DNA of 14,359 nucleotides from DATKWU01 sp964653685 (GTDB lineage: Bacteria > Patescibacteriota > Microgenomatia > PFEM01 > JAHIFH01), in the NCBI GenBank assembly GCA_964653685.1, contig CAZZHA010000014.1, forward strand, positions 1 through 14,359. The letters are read 5' to 3'. The notes under the pieces were generated by a model. That model ran no database searches, was not told the origin of the DNA, and saw only the letters and a program-made list of their open reading frames with translations. Of this stretch, positions 1-7,124 are shown piece by piece. Position numbers and translations under genes: made by a program. The first letter of the stretch is position 1; every line of letters starts with the position of its first letter.

Positions 1-273
1 CCGCTTTTATGGAACCAGTTTTATTCTGACTTAACCCATATCCGTCCCTACAATCCTGGAGTGATCAGCCGTTACCTGGCGGCTAAGGGCCAGAGCCAAC
101 ACGCTTTAAAACCAATTAGTCAAGATTACCAAACTATTTTTCTTAAATGGCGCTACCAGCCATTAGTAATCGGCAATAAATATTTTGATCTGATTTTCAA
201 TGCTCTGAATCGTTGGGGTTTTCCTTGGTTAAAAAAGAACGGTTATCTCTTGGTGATGAAAAAAGGCAAATAA
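1..273 (+). CDS. C-terminal fragment of probable SAM-dependent methyltransferase (5' truncated)
   Basis: The frame is open from base 1 to the TAA at 271-273, giving the last 90 codons of a gene that begins outside the window. An ATG-like start at GTG 61 is internal and not needed. The fragment has the stretch FYSDLTHIRPYNP, followed by a leucine/alanine-rich helix and a short C-terminal LLVMKK strand. That arrangement is typical of the C-terminal part of class I methyltransferases in polysaccharide clusters, where a 'D-x-T-H-x-R-P' segment follows the catalytic Rossmann core. The SAM-binding glycine-rich motif is not in the window, so the family call rests on the tail alone. One base separates its stop from the next gene, so it is probably the upstream member of the same transcript. 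The likely role is methylation of a sugar or glycan terminus (inference). Confidence 0.55.
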   Translation, partial: PLLWNQFYSDLTHIRPYNPGVISRYLAAKGQSQHALKPISQDYQTIFLKWRYQPLVIGNKYFDLIFNALNRWGFPWLKKNGYLLVMKKGK

Positions 274-274
274 A

Positions 275-2620
275 ATGATAGGAAACAAAAAACCAACGGT
301 CAGCGTCATTATCGCCACTTACAATCGGGCTCAATGGCTGAAAAAATCAATTCAAAGTATTCTTAATCAAACTTATCAAGACTTTGAATTGATTGTGGTC
401 GATGACCATTCCATTGACAAGACACCTCAAGTCGTCAAATCTTTTAAGGATAAAAGAATTAAATATTTTCGACAAACAAAAACCTTTCCGATTAAATCTC
501 AAGGGGCAGCGGCGGCCAGAAACATTGGTCTTAGGAAAGCCAGAGGGAGTTTAATTGCTTTTAATGATGATGACGATCTCTGGAAAAAACAAAAACTGGC
601 AAAACAAGTCAAGGCTTTGGAAAAAGCTGATCAGAAAACCGGGGTGGTCTATTCTCGAATAAGGAGAATTAGTGACCAAGGAAAAAAATTAATCCCAACA
701 GAAAAAGAAATAGTTAAAGAGGGTGATGTTCACCGGGATTTGTTTTTAGAAAACTGGATTGTCGCCTTACCGGCCGCTTTAATCAAGAAAGAGTGTTTTC
801 AAAAAGCCGGTGGCTTTGATGAAGACTTTCCCCGTTATCAGGATTGGGAATTATGGTTAAGAATTAGCAAAAACTATCATTTTAAGTATTTACCTCAAGT
901 CCTGGTTGATTCCTACATGCTGGGCCAGGGAATTCGGAGTGATGACAACGCTTTATTAAAAGCGACCGAACTGATTTTTAAAAAACACCAAAAGGAAATC
1001 AAACAAGACCAAGCCCTTTTCGCTTCCTGGTGTTTTCGCTTAGGCGATCTTTATTACCATCGTCAAGAAATGAAAAAAGCCAGAGATTTTTTTAAAGAGG
1101 CTTATCAAGCCCAACCCAAATTCCGCTATTTTCGGGCCATTATTAAAACCCTTTTAGGTAAGAGATTAAGTGAGGCCTTGATTTTCTGGAAAATTAAATT
1201 AATGAATCATAAAAGACTTTTAGCTATTTTGGCTTTAGCTTTGGTTTTACGCTTAATTAATCTTAATCAATCTCTTTGGCTTGATGAAGCGGTTTGGGCA
1301 ATCATGGCCAAAGGTTCTTTTTTAAATGTTTTTCAAGAATTAGGAGGTGATTTTCATCCACCTTTTTACCGTTTCTTAATCTGGGCCTGGGTTCATTTAT
1401 TGGGTAATCAAGAAATCATTCTTCGCTTGCCGTCAGTCCTTTTTGGGGTAATCACCGTCTTAGGGGTTTATTTGGTTGGCAAGGAAATTTTTTCTAAAAA
1501 GAATTCTTATCTGGCTGAAATCGCCGCTCTGTTGATGGCGACCGCCCCTTTTCATCTTTATTATTCCCAAGAAGCCAGGAATTATGCTCTGGCCACGCTT
1601 TTAGCCACTTTCTCCATTTATTTCTTTTTAAGAATTAGCCGGGAAGCCAAAAAACCATTAATTCTCGGTTATTTGATGACCACCACTCTTCTGCTTTACA
1701 CCAATTACTTTGGCCTGTTTGTTTTGTTAGCTCAAGCCTTGGTGATTGTTTGGCGAAGACAATGGAAAAGGGGTTGGTTGATTTTTACTTGCTTGATTTT
1801 GTTTTTGCCTAACTTGGTTTTACTCAAAACTCAATTATTAACTGGCCGCCAGGCGATAAATTCCCTACCAGAGTGGGGGAGATTAGTTAATCTTAGTTTT
1901 TTCAAAGCCTTGCCTTTAACCTTGGCCAAGTTTTCTCTGGGCCGAATCACGATTTTCAATAAAAAACTTTATACTATTATTATAGGCGTTTTATTCATCT
2001 TCGATGGGATACTCATCAGTAGGGGATTGATGAGTAGGAAAAAGCCCTTGGTTTTATTTACTTGGTTATTTATACCGATTGGTCTGGCTTGGTTAATTGC
2101 CTTTTTTATTCCTAATTACCAGCCTTTTCGTTTACTCCTAGTTTTACCCGCCTTTTATCTACTCCTTGTTTACGGCGCTTCTTTTTTTTCCAAGAAACTT
2201 ATTCTGATGTTTACAATCATGATCTTAGGAATTAATCTCGTTTCTGCTTTTGTTTATTTTTCTCAGCCCTATTTTTATCGGGAAGATTGGCGAGGGGTGG
2301 TTCAGTTTATTGAGAACCAACCAGAGACAGAAAAAATCGCCCTTTTACCTTCTCAGACTTCTTATTGGCCTTATGATTATTATTCTCTTAATAAAACTCC
2401 CCTAGTCAGTTTAAGTTCCGGTTTTCAAATGGTTAAAAAAGAAAATCTTGACGAAAAACTTGAGCCTTATTCTTCGGCCACTATCTATTATATTCGTTAC
2501 TTGGTACCCATGTTTGATTCTCAAGAAAGAATAAGTACCTGGCTTAAAGAAAACGGCTTTGTTAAAATAAAGGAGGTTAGTTTTAATCAGATTCCAGTTT
2601 GGATCTACAAACCAGAATGA
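275..2620 (+). CDS. GT2 glycosyltransferase fused to a GT39-like GT-C membrane glycosyltransferase
   Basis: This 781-residue protein has two enzymatic halves. Residues 7-230 form a GT-A, family 2 domain: VSVIIATYN (9-17), the nucleotide-binding VDD (42-44), the metal-binding acidic run NDDDD (97-101) and a QDWELW motif (189-194) near the expected catalytic base. Residues 245-300 are helical and charged, resembling one or two TPR-like hairpins. Residues 313-660 hold about 10-11 membrane segments. LDEA (336-339) lies in the first external loop, where GT-C enzymes of the ArnT/PMT type carry their catalytic acid, and SQEARNYAL is at 431-439. A soluble tail follows from about 665 to the end. The GT2 half should use a nucleotide sugar in the cytoplasm and the GT-C half a polyprenyl-phosphate sugar outside (family knowledge). 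An in-frame Met at 310 opens the second half. A weak AAAGG lies 8 nt before the start, and the stop overlaps the next start as ATGA. Confidence 0.85.
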   Translation: MIGNKKPTVSVIIATYNRAQWLKKSIQSILNQTYQDFELIVVDDHSIDKTPQVVKSFKDKRIKYFRQTKTFPIKSQGAAAARNIGLRKARGSLIAFNDDDDLWKKQKLAKQVKALEKADQKTGVVYSRIRRISDQGKKLIPTEKEIVKEGDVHRDLFLENWIVALPAALIKKECFQKAGGFDEDFPRYQDWELWLRISKNYHFKYLPQVLVDSYMLGQGIRSDDNALLKATELIFKKHQKEIKQDQALFASWCFRLGDLYYHRQEMKKARDFFKEAYQAQPKFRYFRAIIKTLLGKRLSEALIFWKIKLMNHKRLLAILALALVLRLINLNQSLWLDEAVWAIMAKGSFLNVFQELGGDFHPPFYRFLIWAWVHLLGNQEIILRLPSVLFGVITVLGVYLVGKEIFSKKNSYLAEIAALLMATAPFHLYYSQEARNYALATLLATFSIYFFLRISREAKKPLILGYLMTTTLLLYTNYFGLFVLLAQALVIVWRRQWKRGWLIFTCLILFLPNLVLLKTQLLTGRQAINSLPEWGRLVNLSFFKALPLTLAKFSLGRITIFNKKLYTIIIGVLFIFDGILISRGLMSRKKPLVLFTWLFIPIGLAWLIAFFIPNYQPFRLLLVLPAFYLLLVYGASFFSKKLILMFTIMILGINLVSAFVYFSQPYFYREDWRGVVQFIENQPETEKIALLPSQTSYWPYDYYSLNKTPLVSLSSGFQMVKKENLDEKLEPYSSATIYYIRYLVPMFDSQERISTWLKENGFVKIKEVSFNQIPVWIYKPE
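2010..2036. repeat. Perfect 9-bp inverted repeat inside the fused GT gene
   Basis: TACTCATCA at 2010-2018 is the exact reverse complement of TGATGAGTA at 2028-2036, separated by a nine-base G-rich loop. It lies in coding sequence, in a loop between two membrane segments around residues 579-588 of the fusion protein. It could form an mRNA hairpin, but there is no downstream T-run, so it is not an intrinsic terminator. Function is unknown, and chance occurrence is possible. Confidence 0.5.
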
Positions 2621-3738
2621 AGATTGGCATTGATATCAGTCAAATCATTTACAATACCGGAGTTTCCTTTTATACCCGGAATTTAGTTAGAGCCTTAGCC
2701 AAAATTGATAAGAAGAATCAATATCTTCTTTTTGGCGGTTCTTTGAGGCAAAAAGGGCCTTTAAAAAAATTCAGTCAGGAGATTAGGAAAATTAACAAGA
2801 ATTTCGACGCTAAAATTATCACTTTACCTCCGACTCTGGCCGAACCGCTCTTTAATCGTTTCCACTTCCTGCCAATCGAGAAATTAATCGGACCAGTTGA
2901 TCTCTTTCATACTTCTGACTGGACTGAACCAGCGACTCAAGCAGCTAAAGTCACCACCATTCATGACCTGACTTTTTTGAAAAACGGTAAGGAGGTTGAT
3001 TCTCGGGTGCTTAAGGCTCATCAACGGCGTTTAGGTTGGGTCAAAAAAGAAAGTGATTTAGTGATTGCCGTTTCCCAAACAACCAAAAAAGATATTGTCA
3101 AGATTTTAGACATCGAAGCCAGTCGTATTCGAGTAACTTACGAAGCCGCTCCAGCTAAAGTGGCCAGGATTAGGGACGAAAAGAAAATTGCCAAAGTCAA
3201 AAAAGAATATGGGATCAAAGGCGATTATTTGTTGGTGGTTTCGCCTTGGCAGCCAAGAAAGAATTTCAGAAGAATTCTTCAGGCTTTTAGAGAGCTTGAA
3301 GAATTAAATCTTAACTTAGTGGTGGTTGGCTATACCGAGATGAGACCCTGGTTTAGAGACCAGAGAATCATTTTTACTGACTATGTGCCCGAAGGGGAGA
3401 AAATGAACGCCCTTTACAGCGGCGCCAGTTGCTTGGTTTATCCTTCTCTTTATGAAGGTTTTGGCTTGCCGATTCTAGAGGCCTTTACTTGTGGCTGTCC
3501 AGTAGTCACCGCCAATCTTTCCAGTATGCCTGAAGTCGCTGGTCAGGCAGCGATTTTGGTTAATCCCAAAAGCGTTAAAGCGATTGCTCAAGGGATTAGA
3601 AAGGCGCTTGAAGAAAGAGATCAGTTAATCAAAGCCGGTTTAAAAAGAGTTAAACAATTCTCTTGGCAAAAAACCGCTCAAGCAACCCTAAAAGTTTATG
3701 AAGAAGCTTATCGAAAACATCAAACTCAAAGAACTTAA
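2617..3738 (+). CDS. Family 4 (GT-B) glycosyltransferase
   Basis: This 373-residue retaining GT-B enzyme is predicted to act at the inner face of the membrane and to transfer a sugar from a nucleotide donor to a growing lipid-linked glycan. The N-terminal Rossmann half begins MKIGIDISQ, with a conserved glycine at 15, and carries the expected TIHDL motif with His116. The C-terminal half has the donor-binding SPWQPRKN (209-216) and the classic E-x7-E pair, Glu280 and Glu288, in SLYEGFGLPILEAF. Length is normal for the family. I chose the ATG at 2617 rather than the in-frame ATG at 2599: it forms a 4-base ATGA overlap with the preceding stop and gives the family-typical MKIxID start. Its start resembles those of the GT4 genes at 5371 and 13587, suggesting duplication. 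Donor and acceptor cannot be told from sequence. Confidence 0.9.
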   Translation: MKIGIDISQIIYNTGVSFYTRNLVRALAKIDKKNQYLLFGGSLRQKGPLKKFSQEIRKINKNFDAKIITLPPTLAEPLFNRFHFLPIEKLIGPVDLFHTSDWTEPATQAAKVTTIHDLTFLKNGKEVDSRVLKAHQRRLGWVKKESDLVIAVSQTTKKDIVKILDIEASRIRVTYEAAPAKVARIRDEKKIAKVKKEYGIKGDYLLVVSPWQPRKNFRRILQAFRELEELNLNLVVVGYTEMRPWFRDQRIIFTDYVPEGEKMNALYSGASCLVYPSLYEGFGLPILEAFTCGCPVVTANLSSMPEVAGQAAILVNPKSVKAIAQGIRKALEERDQLIKAGLKRVKQFSWQKTAQATLKVYEEAYRKHQTQRT

Positions 3739-5341
3739 AAAACAAATCTTAAAAAACAAATTAGAAATAATTCTCCTGGCCGTCATTCTAGTTGTGGCCG
3801 TTTTTGTCCGTTTTTATCGGATTAACGAGCTTCACTTTTTTACTTATGATCAGGCCAGAGATAATTTAATTGTTAAGCGAATTTTAGTTGATCATCAATG
3901 GACTCTCCTTGGACCCCAAAGTTCAATGCGGGGGGTTTATTTACCGCCTTTTTATTACTACACCTTAGTGCCGATTCTCTGGCTGGCTCGTCTCAATCCA
4001 GTGGGGGTTGATGTTTACACGGCGACGATTGGGGTTTTGACCGTTCTGTTAATCTGGTTGATGGTCCGGGAATTTTTTGGCAGAATCCCGGGTTTGATGA
4101 TTGGCGCTCTTTACGCCACTTCGCCTTTGGTGGTGGAGCTTTCTCACCGGGCCTGGAATCCCAATACCCAGCCCTTTTTTATTCTTCTGACGATTTTCTT
4201 TTTAGTCCGCCTTTTTAAAACCAGAAAAGAATTCTACCTGATTTTAGTTTCCTTGGCTTTTGGCTACGCGGTTAATCTTCATTACGGCGCCTTATGTCTA
4301 GCCCCTCTTTGGCTTTTGGCTTTTGTCTGGAGCTGGTTGAAATTGAAAAAGAAAAGATTAATTCTTCTAGCTGCTTTTATCCTCTTTCTTTTTGGTGCTC
4401 CCTTGATTCTTTTTGATTTCCGCCATCAGTTGATGCTGACAAAGAATGTTTACACTCATTTTTTTGCTGGTGAAAGAGTTAGTTTTTCACCCCAAAACTT
4501 TTTTGAACCGATGGTCGCTTCGATTTTCCAGCTTTTTGTGGCCCTTCTTTCCGGTTCCTTTTTAAAAACCGCTGAAGTTCCTTTTGAATTTTGGGGCAGA
4601 ATGAAATCAGTTTTAGACTTTGCCCCGGTTTCGATTATTGCCCATAAACCTTTACTGGTTCGCTATCAATGGTGGGGCGTCGGTTTGCTTTTGGGGATTA
4701 TGATTAGTTTGGTTTTGGCTTACAAAGATTATTTTAAGAAAAAAGCTAAAAGCAAGGTTAATTTTATTGTCCTTAATCTTTTAGTGGCCACGGTTCTCAT
4801 CAGCGGTTTGGTTAGCCGTTTTTACATTGGCAAATTTTACTTTTTCTACTACATTTTCATTTTTTCTCTGCCCTTTCTTTTCTTAGGCTTTTTCTTTTGG
4901 TTCCTTTGGCAGAGAAAATGGTTAAAGTGGCTGGCGATGCTTATTTTTATTGGCATGCTCTGGTTTAACTTAAGTCATGTTATGGTTTTAGAAGAATCGG
5001 GCCGGACCATCGAGGATATTAAGCTGGCGGCTCAAGTGATTGCCAGTGATGTCCAAAAGGGAGAAGTTTTTAATATTGCCGCCAATTATCGCAGTCCGGA
5101 CCGCTGGGATCATAATGCGGTTGATTACCGCTACTTTGTTGAAGCCTATTATTACCAAAGACCCTTAGACTGGCAGCCAGAGGATTACGAACAGGCGGAT
5201 TTCTTATACGTCGTGGCTGAAGGCAAAATCGCTGATCCGGTTAAGGTTCAAATCATGGAAATTTATAAATTTGAGCCTAGAGAAATCTTAGAAACTTGGG
5301 AACTACCCAAAGGTGTAGTAATCTATAAGTTAGGGAAATAA
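3698..5341 (+). CDS. GT39-like GT-C integral-membrane glycosyltransferase
   Basis: A 547-residue polytopic protein. A lysine-rich cytoplasmic start (1-22) is followed by about 11-13 membrane segments between 23 and 426, then a soluble tail of about 115 residues. The first external loop carries TYDQARD, with Asp51 and Asp55, the acidic position expected to be catalytic in ArnT/PMT-type enzymes. A second loop has YLPPFYYY (81-88), and SHRAWNPN is at 149-156. Family knowledge says such enzymes take a sugar from a polyprenyl-phosphate carrier and act on the outer face. The start overlaps the upstream GT4 by 41 nt, the longest overlap here. The next in-frame Met (77) would delete the first membrane segment and the acidic motif, so the long overlap is probably real. 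Acceptor (glycan, lipid or protein) is unknown. Confidence 0.85.
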   Translation: MKKLIENIKLKELKKQILKNKLEIILLAVILVVAVFVRFYRINELHFFTYDQARDNLIVKRILVDHQWTLLGPQSSMRGVYLPPFYYYTLVPILWLARLNPVGVDVYTATIGVLTVLLIWLMVREFFGRIPGLMIGALYATSPLVVELSHRAWNPNTQPFFILLTIFFLVRLFKTRKEFYLILVSLAFGYAVNLHYGALCLAPLWLLAFVWSWLKLKKKRLILLAAFILFLFGAPLILFDFRHQLMLTKNVYTHFFAGERVSFSPQNFFEPMVASIFQLFVALLSGSFLKTAEVPFEFWGRMKSVLDFAPVSIIAHKPLLVRYQWWGVGLLLGIMISLVLAYKDYFKKKAKSKVNFIVLNLLVATVLISGLVSRFYIGKFYFFYYIFIFSLPFLFLGFFFWFLWQRKWLKWLAMLIFIGMLWFNLSHVMVLEESGRTIEDIKLAAQVIASDVQKGEVFNIAANYRSPDRWDHNAVDYRYFVEAYYYQRPLDWQPEDYEQADFLYVVAEGKIADPVKVQIMEIYKFEPREILETWELPKGVVIYKLGK

Positions 5342-5370
5342 GAAAAAAAGAGGAATTAATAATAAATAAG

Positions 5371-6462
5371 ATGAAAATTGCTTTAGTTGGCTACGAAGCC
5401 AATATCAAGAACCGGGTTGGTTCCAATCAATACGCTTTTGAATTAATCAAAGCGATTTATCAGTTAGACAAAAAAAATCAATACACCGTTTATCTGCCAA
5501 ATCAGCCTTTAGCCGATTTGCCCAAGGAAAGAAAAAACTGGCATTATCAGGTGCTTGGTCCCGGAAGATTATGGAATGTCTTTGGTTTGCCTCGAGGCTT
5601 GTTCCAACAAAAACCAGACCTTGTTTTTAACCCTGGCCATTATTCACCGCTTTTTGCTTTTGCGCCTTTAGTGGTGTCGATTATGGACCTGGGTTATTTG
5701 CGTTTTCCTGAGCAATTCACCAAGCCAATTTACTGGAAACTTAAGTTTTGGACAGGCTGGTCAATCAAGCGAGCCAAACATCTTTTGGCTATCTCGGCAT
5801 CGACCAAGAATGATATAATTAAGTATTACGGCCTTGGTTCAAACAAGATTACCGTTACTTATCCAGGCTATGATCAAACCAGATTCAAGCCTGGAATAAA
5901 AAAAGAAAAGATTGAAGAGGTTAAGAGAAAGTACCAGATTAAGAGTGATTATTTGCTTTTTTTAAGTACCTTAAAACCCAATAAAAACCTGGAAGGACTT
6001 TTAGAAGCGTTTAAACTTCTAAACAAAAAAGATTTAAGTTTAGTGATTGCTGGCCGCAAAGGTTGGTTGTTTAACACCATTTTTGCCAAAGTTAATGAAT
6101 TAAATTTAGGCAAACAAGTGATTTTCACTGATTTTGTCCCTGAAGAAGCAGTGCCAGCTTTAATCAAAGGCGCCCAGGTTTTTATGATGCCCAGTTTTTG
6201 GGAAGGCTTTGGCATTCCGGTAGTTGAAGCCATGGCTTGTGGAACGCCAGTCTTGGTTTCCAATCAAGGCAGTTTGCCGGAGATAGTGGGTCAGGCAGGG
6301 ATTGTGGTTGACCCTTACCAGCCAAAAGAAATCGCTCAAGGTATTGAAAGAGCAATAAAAGAGAAGGATGATTTGATTAAAAAAGGTTTGGTTCAAGCCA
6401 AACAATTCAGTTGGCAAGCGTGTGCCCAAAAAACGATTAAGGTTTTAGAGGGAATTAAATAA
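5371..6462 (+). CDS. Family 4 glycosyltransferase with Met in place of the usual N-domain His
   Basis: This 363-residue GT-B enzyme has a standard C-terminal donor site: STLKPNKN (199-206) and the E-x7-E pair Glu278/Glu286 within FWEGFGIPVVEAMACG. The N-terminal half begins MKIALVGYEA and ends with ISASTKNDI (141-149), also typical. The segment that usually reads xxIHDL reads SIMDLGYLRFPE here, so Met105 replaces the histidine present in the GT4 genes at 2617 and 13587. The rest of the enzyme looks intact, so this is more likely a subfamily trait than decay. A 29-nt AT-rich gap separates it from the upstream gene. That gap holds AGAGGA at 5349-5354, about 16 nt from the ATG, which is long for an effective ribosome-binding site. 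Probable role: adding one sugar of the same glycan in the cytoplasm. Confidence 0.9.
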   Translation: MKIALVGYEANIKNRVGSNQYAFELIKAIYQLDKKNQYTVYLPNQPLADLPKERKNWHYQVLGPGRLWNVFGLPRGLFQQKPDLVFNPGHYSPLFAFAPLVVSIMDLGYLRFPEQFTKPIYWKLKFWTGWSIKRAKHLLAISASTKNDIIKYYGLGSNKITVTYPGYDQTRFKPGIKKEKIEEVKRKYQIKSDYLLFLSTLKPNKNLEGLLEAFKLLNKKDLSLVIAGRKGWLFNTIFAKVNELNLGKQVIFTDFVPEEAVPALIKGAQVFMMPSFWEGFGIPVVEAMACGTPVLVSNQGSLPEIVGQAGIVVDPYQPKEIAQGIERAIKEKDDLIKKGLVQAKQFSWQACAQKTIKVLEGIK

Positions 6463-6485
6463 AAATTAAAATTAAATAAATAAAG

Positions 6486-7124
6486 ATGCTTTATTCAGAA
6501 AACATTAAAATCACTAAGAAAGGGATTAAATTCACTGACAAACACGGTGAAGTTCTTGATGTAAGCGAAGCTTTTAAGCGGGCTTTTGTCCGTTTTTTTA
6601 ATTGGTGGCTTGATTTCAAGATTTTTGTGGTTAACCGAAGTGGTTGGTGCCCTTTTTGGTTTTGGCGAAAATTCATTTACCAATTAGCCGGTATCAAAAT
6701 TGGTCAGGATTCCAAAATCCATGTTTTCTGCCGTTTTTACGAAACCAAGAACATTATTATTGGTGAAGACACGATTGTCGGCGAACACGCCGTGCTTGAT
6801 GGTCGAGCCAAATTAAAAATTGGCAACCACGTTGACCTGGCTTCTCAAGTGATGATTTACAATTCTGAACATAAAATTAATAATCCTCAGTTTAAAGCTT
6901 CTGAAGCACCGGTCGTGATTGAAGATTATGTTTTTATTGGTCCCCGGGCCATTATCCAGCCAGGGATTAAGATTGGCAAAGGGGCGATTGTTGCTGCCGG
7001 CGCGGTCGTCACCAAAGACGTTCCTTCCGGTAAGATTGTCGGTGGCGTTCCCGCCAAAGTGATTGGTGAGCGAAAATTAAAGGATTATCAGTACTGGTTA
7101 GGTCGGAAAAGACTTTTTCGCTGA
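6486..7124 (+). CDS. Left-handed beta-helix (hexapeptide repeat) acyltransferase, WcaF/NodL-like
   Basis: A 212-residue protein. From about residue 70 it shows imperfect [LIV]-G-x4 hexapeptide turns: IKIGQDSKI, IIIGEDTIV, LKIGNHVDL, VVIEDYVFIGPRAII, IKIGKGAIVAAGAVV. It closes with the hallmark VGGVPAKVIG (185-194). His129 in NSEH sits where the catalytic histidine of this superfamily lies. Such enzymes move an acetyl or short acyl group from acyl-CoA to a sugar hydroxyl, usually as trimers. Residues 35-70 are unusually rich in tryptophan and phenylalanine and may contact the membrane or a lipid-linked substrate (inference). No clear Shine-Dalgarno site precedes the ATG in the 23-nt AT-rich gap. 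The stop shares one base with the next start (TGATG), which suggests translational coupling. In context it probably O-acetylates the cluster's glycan. Confidence 0.9.
   Translation: MLYSENIKITKKGIKFTDKHGEVLDVSEAFKRAFVRFFNWWLDFKIFVVNRSGWCPFWFWRKFIYQLAGIKIGQDSKIHVFCRFYETKNIIIGEDTIVGEHAVLDGRAKLKIGNHVDLASQVMIYNSEHKINNPQFKASEAPVVIEDYVFIGPRAIIQPGIKIGKGAIVAAGAVVTKDVPSGKIVGGVPAKVIGERKLKDYQYWLGRKRLFR

Noticed and set aside
1995..2040. Hammerhead-ribozyme-like core on the minus strand (CTGATGAG ... CGAA)
   Set aside because: The bases between the two core segments do not form a stem II beyond one pair, the closing A is missing, and the region is coding. It is a chance match around the inverted repeat.
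2599..2616. Six-codon upstream extension of the GT4 gene (ATG at 2599)
   Set aside because: The extra residues are not family-like. The ATG at 2617 gives the canonical MKIGID start and an ATGA overlap with the previous stop.
5342..5370. Possible internal promoter or terminator in the 29-nt AT-rich gap
   Set aside because: There is no paired -35/-10 match and no GC-rich hairpin with a T-run. The gap is too short and A-rich to support either call.
5949..6263. Minus-strand open frame of 104 codons opposite the GT4 gene
   Set aside because: It lies wholly within a gene with complete GT4 motifs, its product has no recognisable features, and there is no separate regulatory sequence.
6463..6485. 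Possible promoter in the 23-nt AT-rich gap before the acyltransferase
   Set aside because: The sequence is only A/T repeats with no convincing promoter elements, and the same transcript very likely continues through it.
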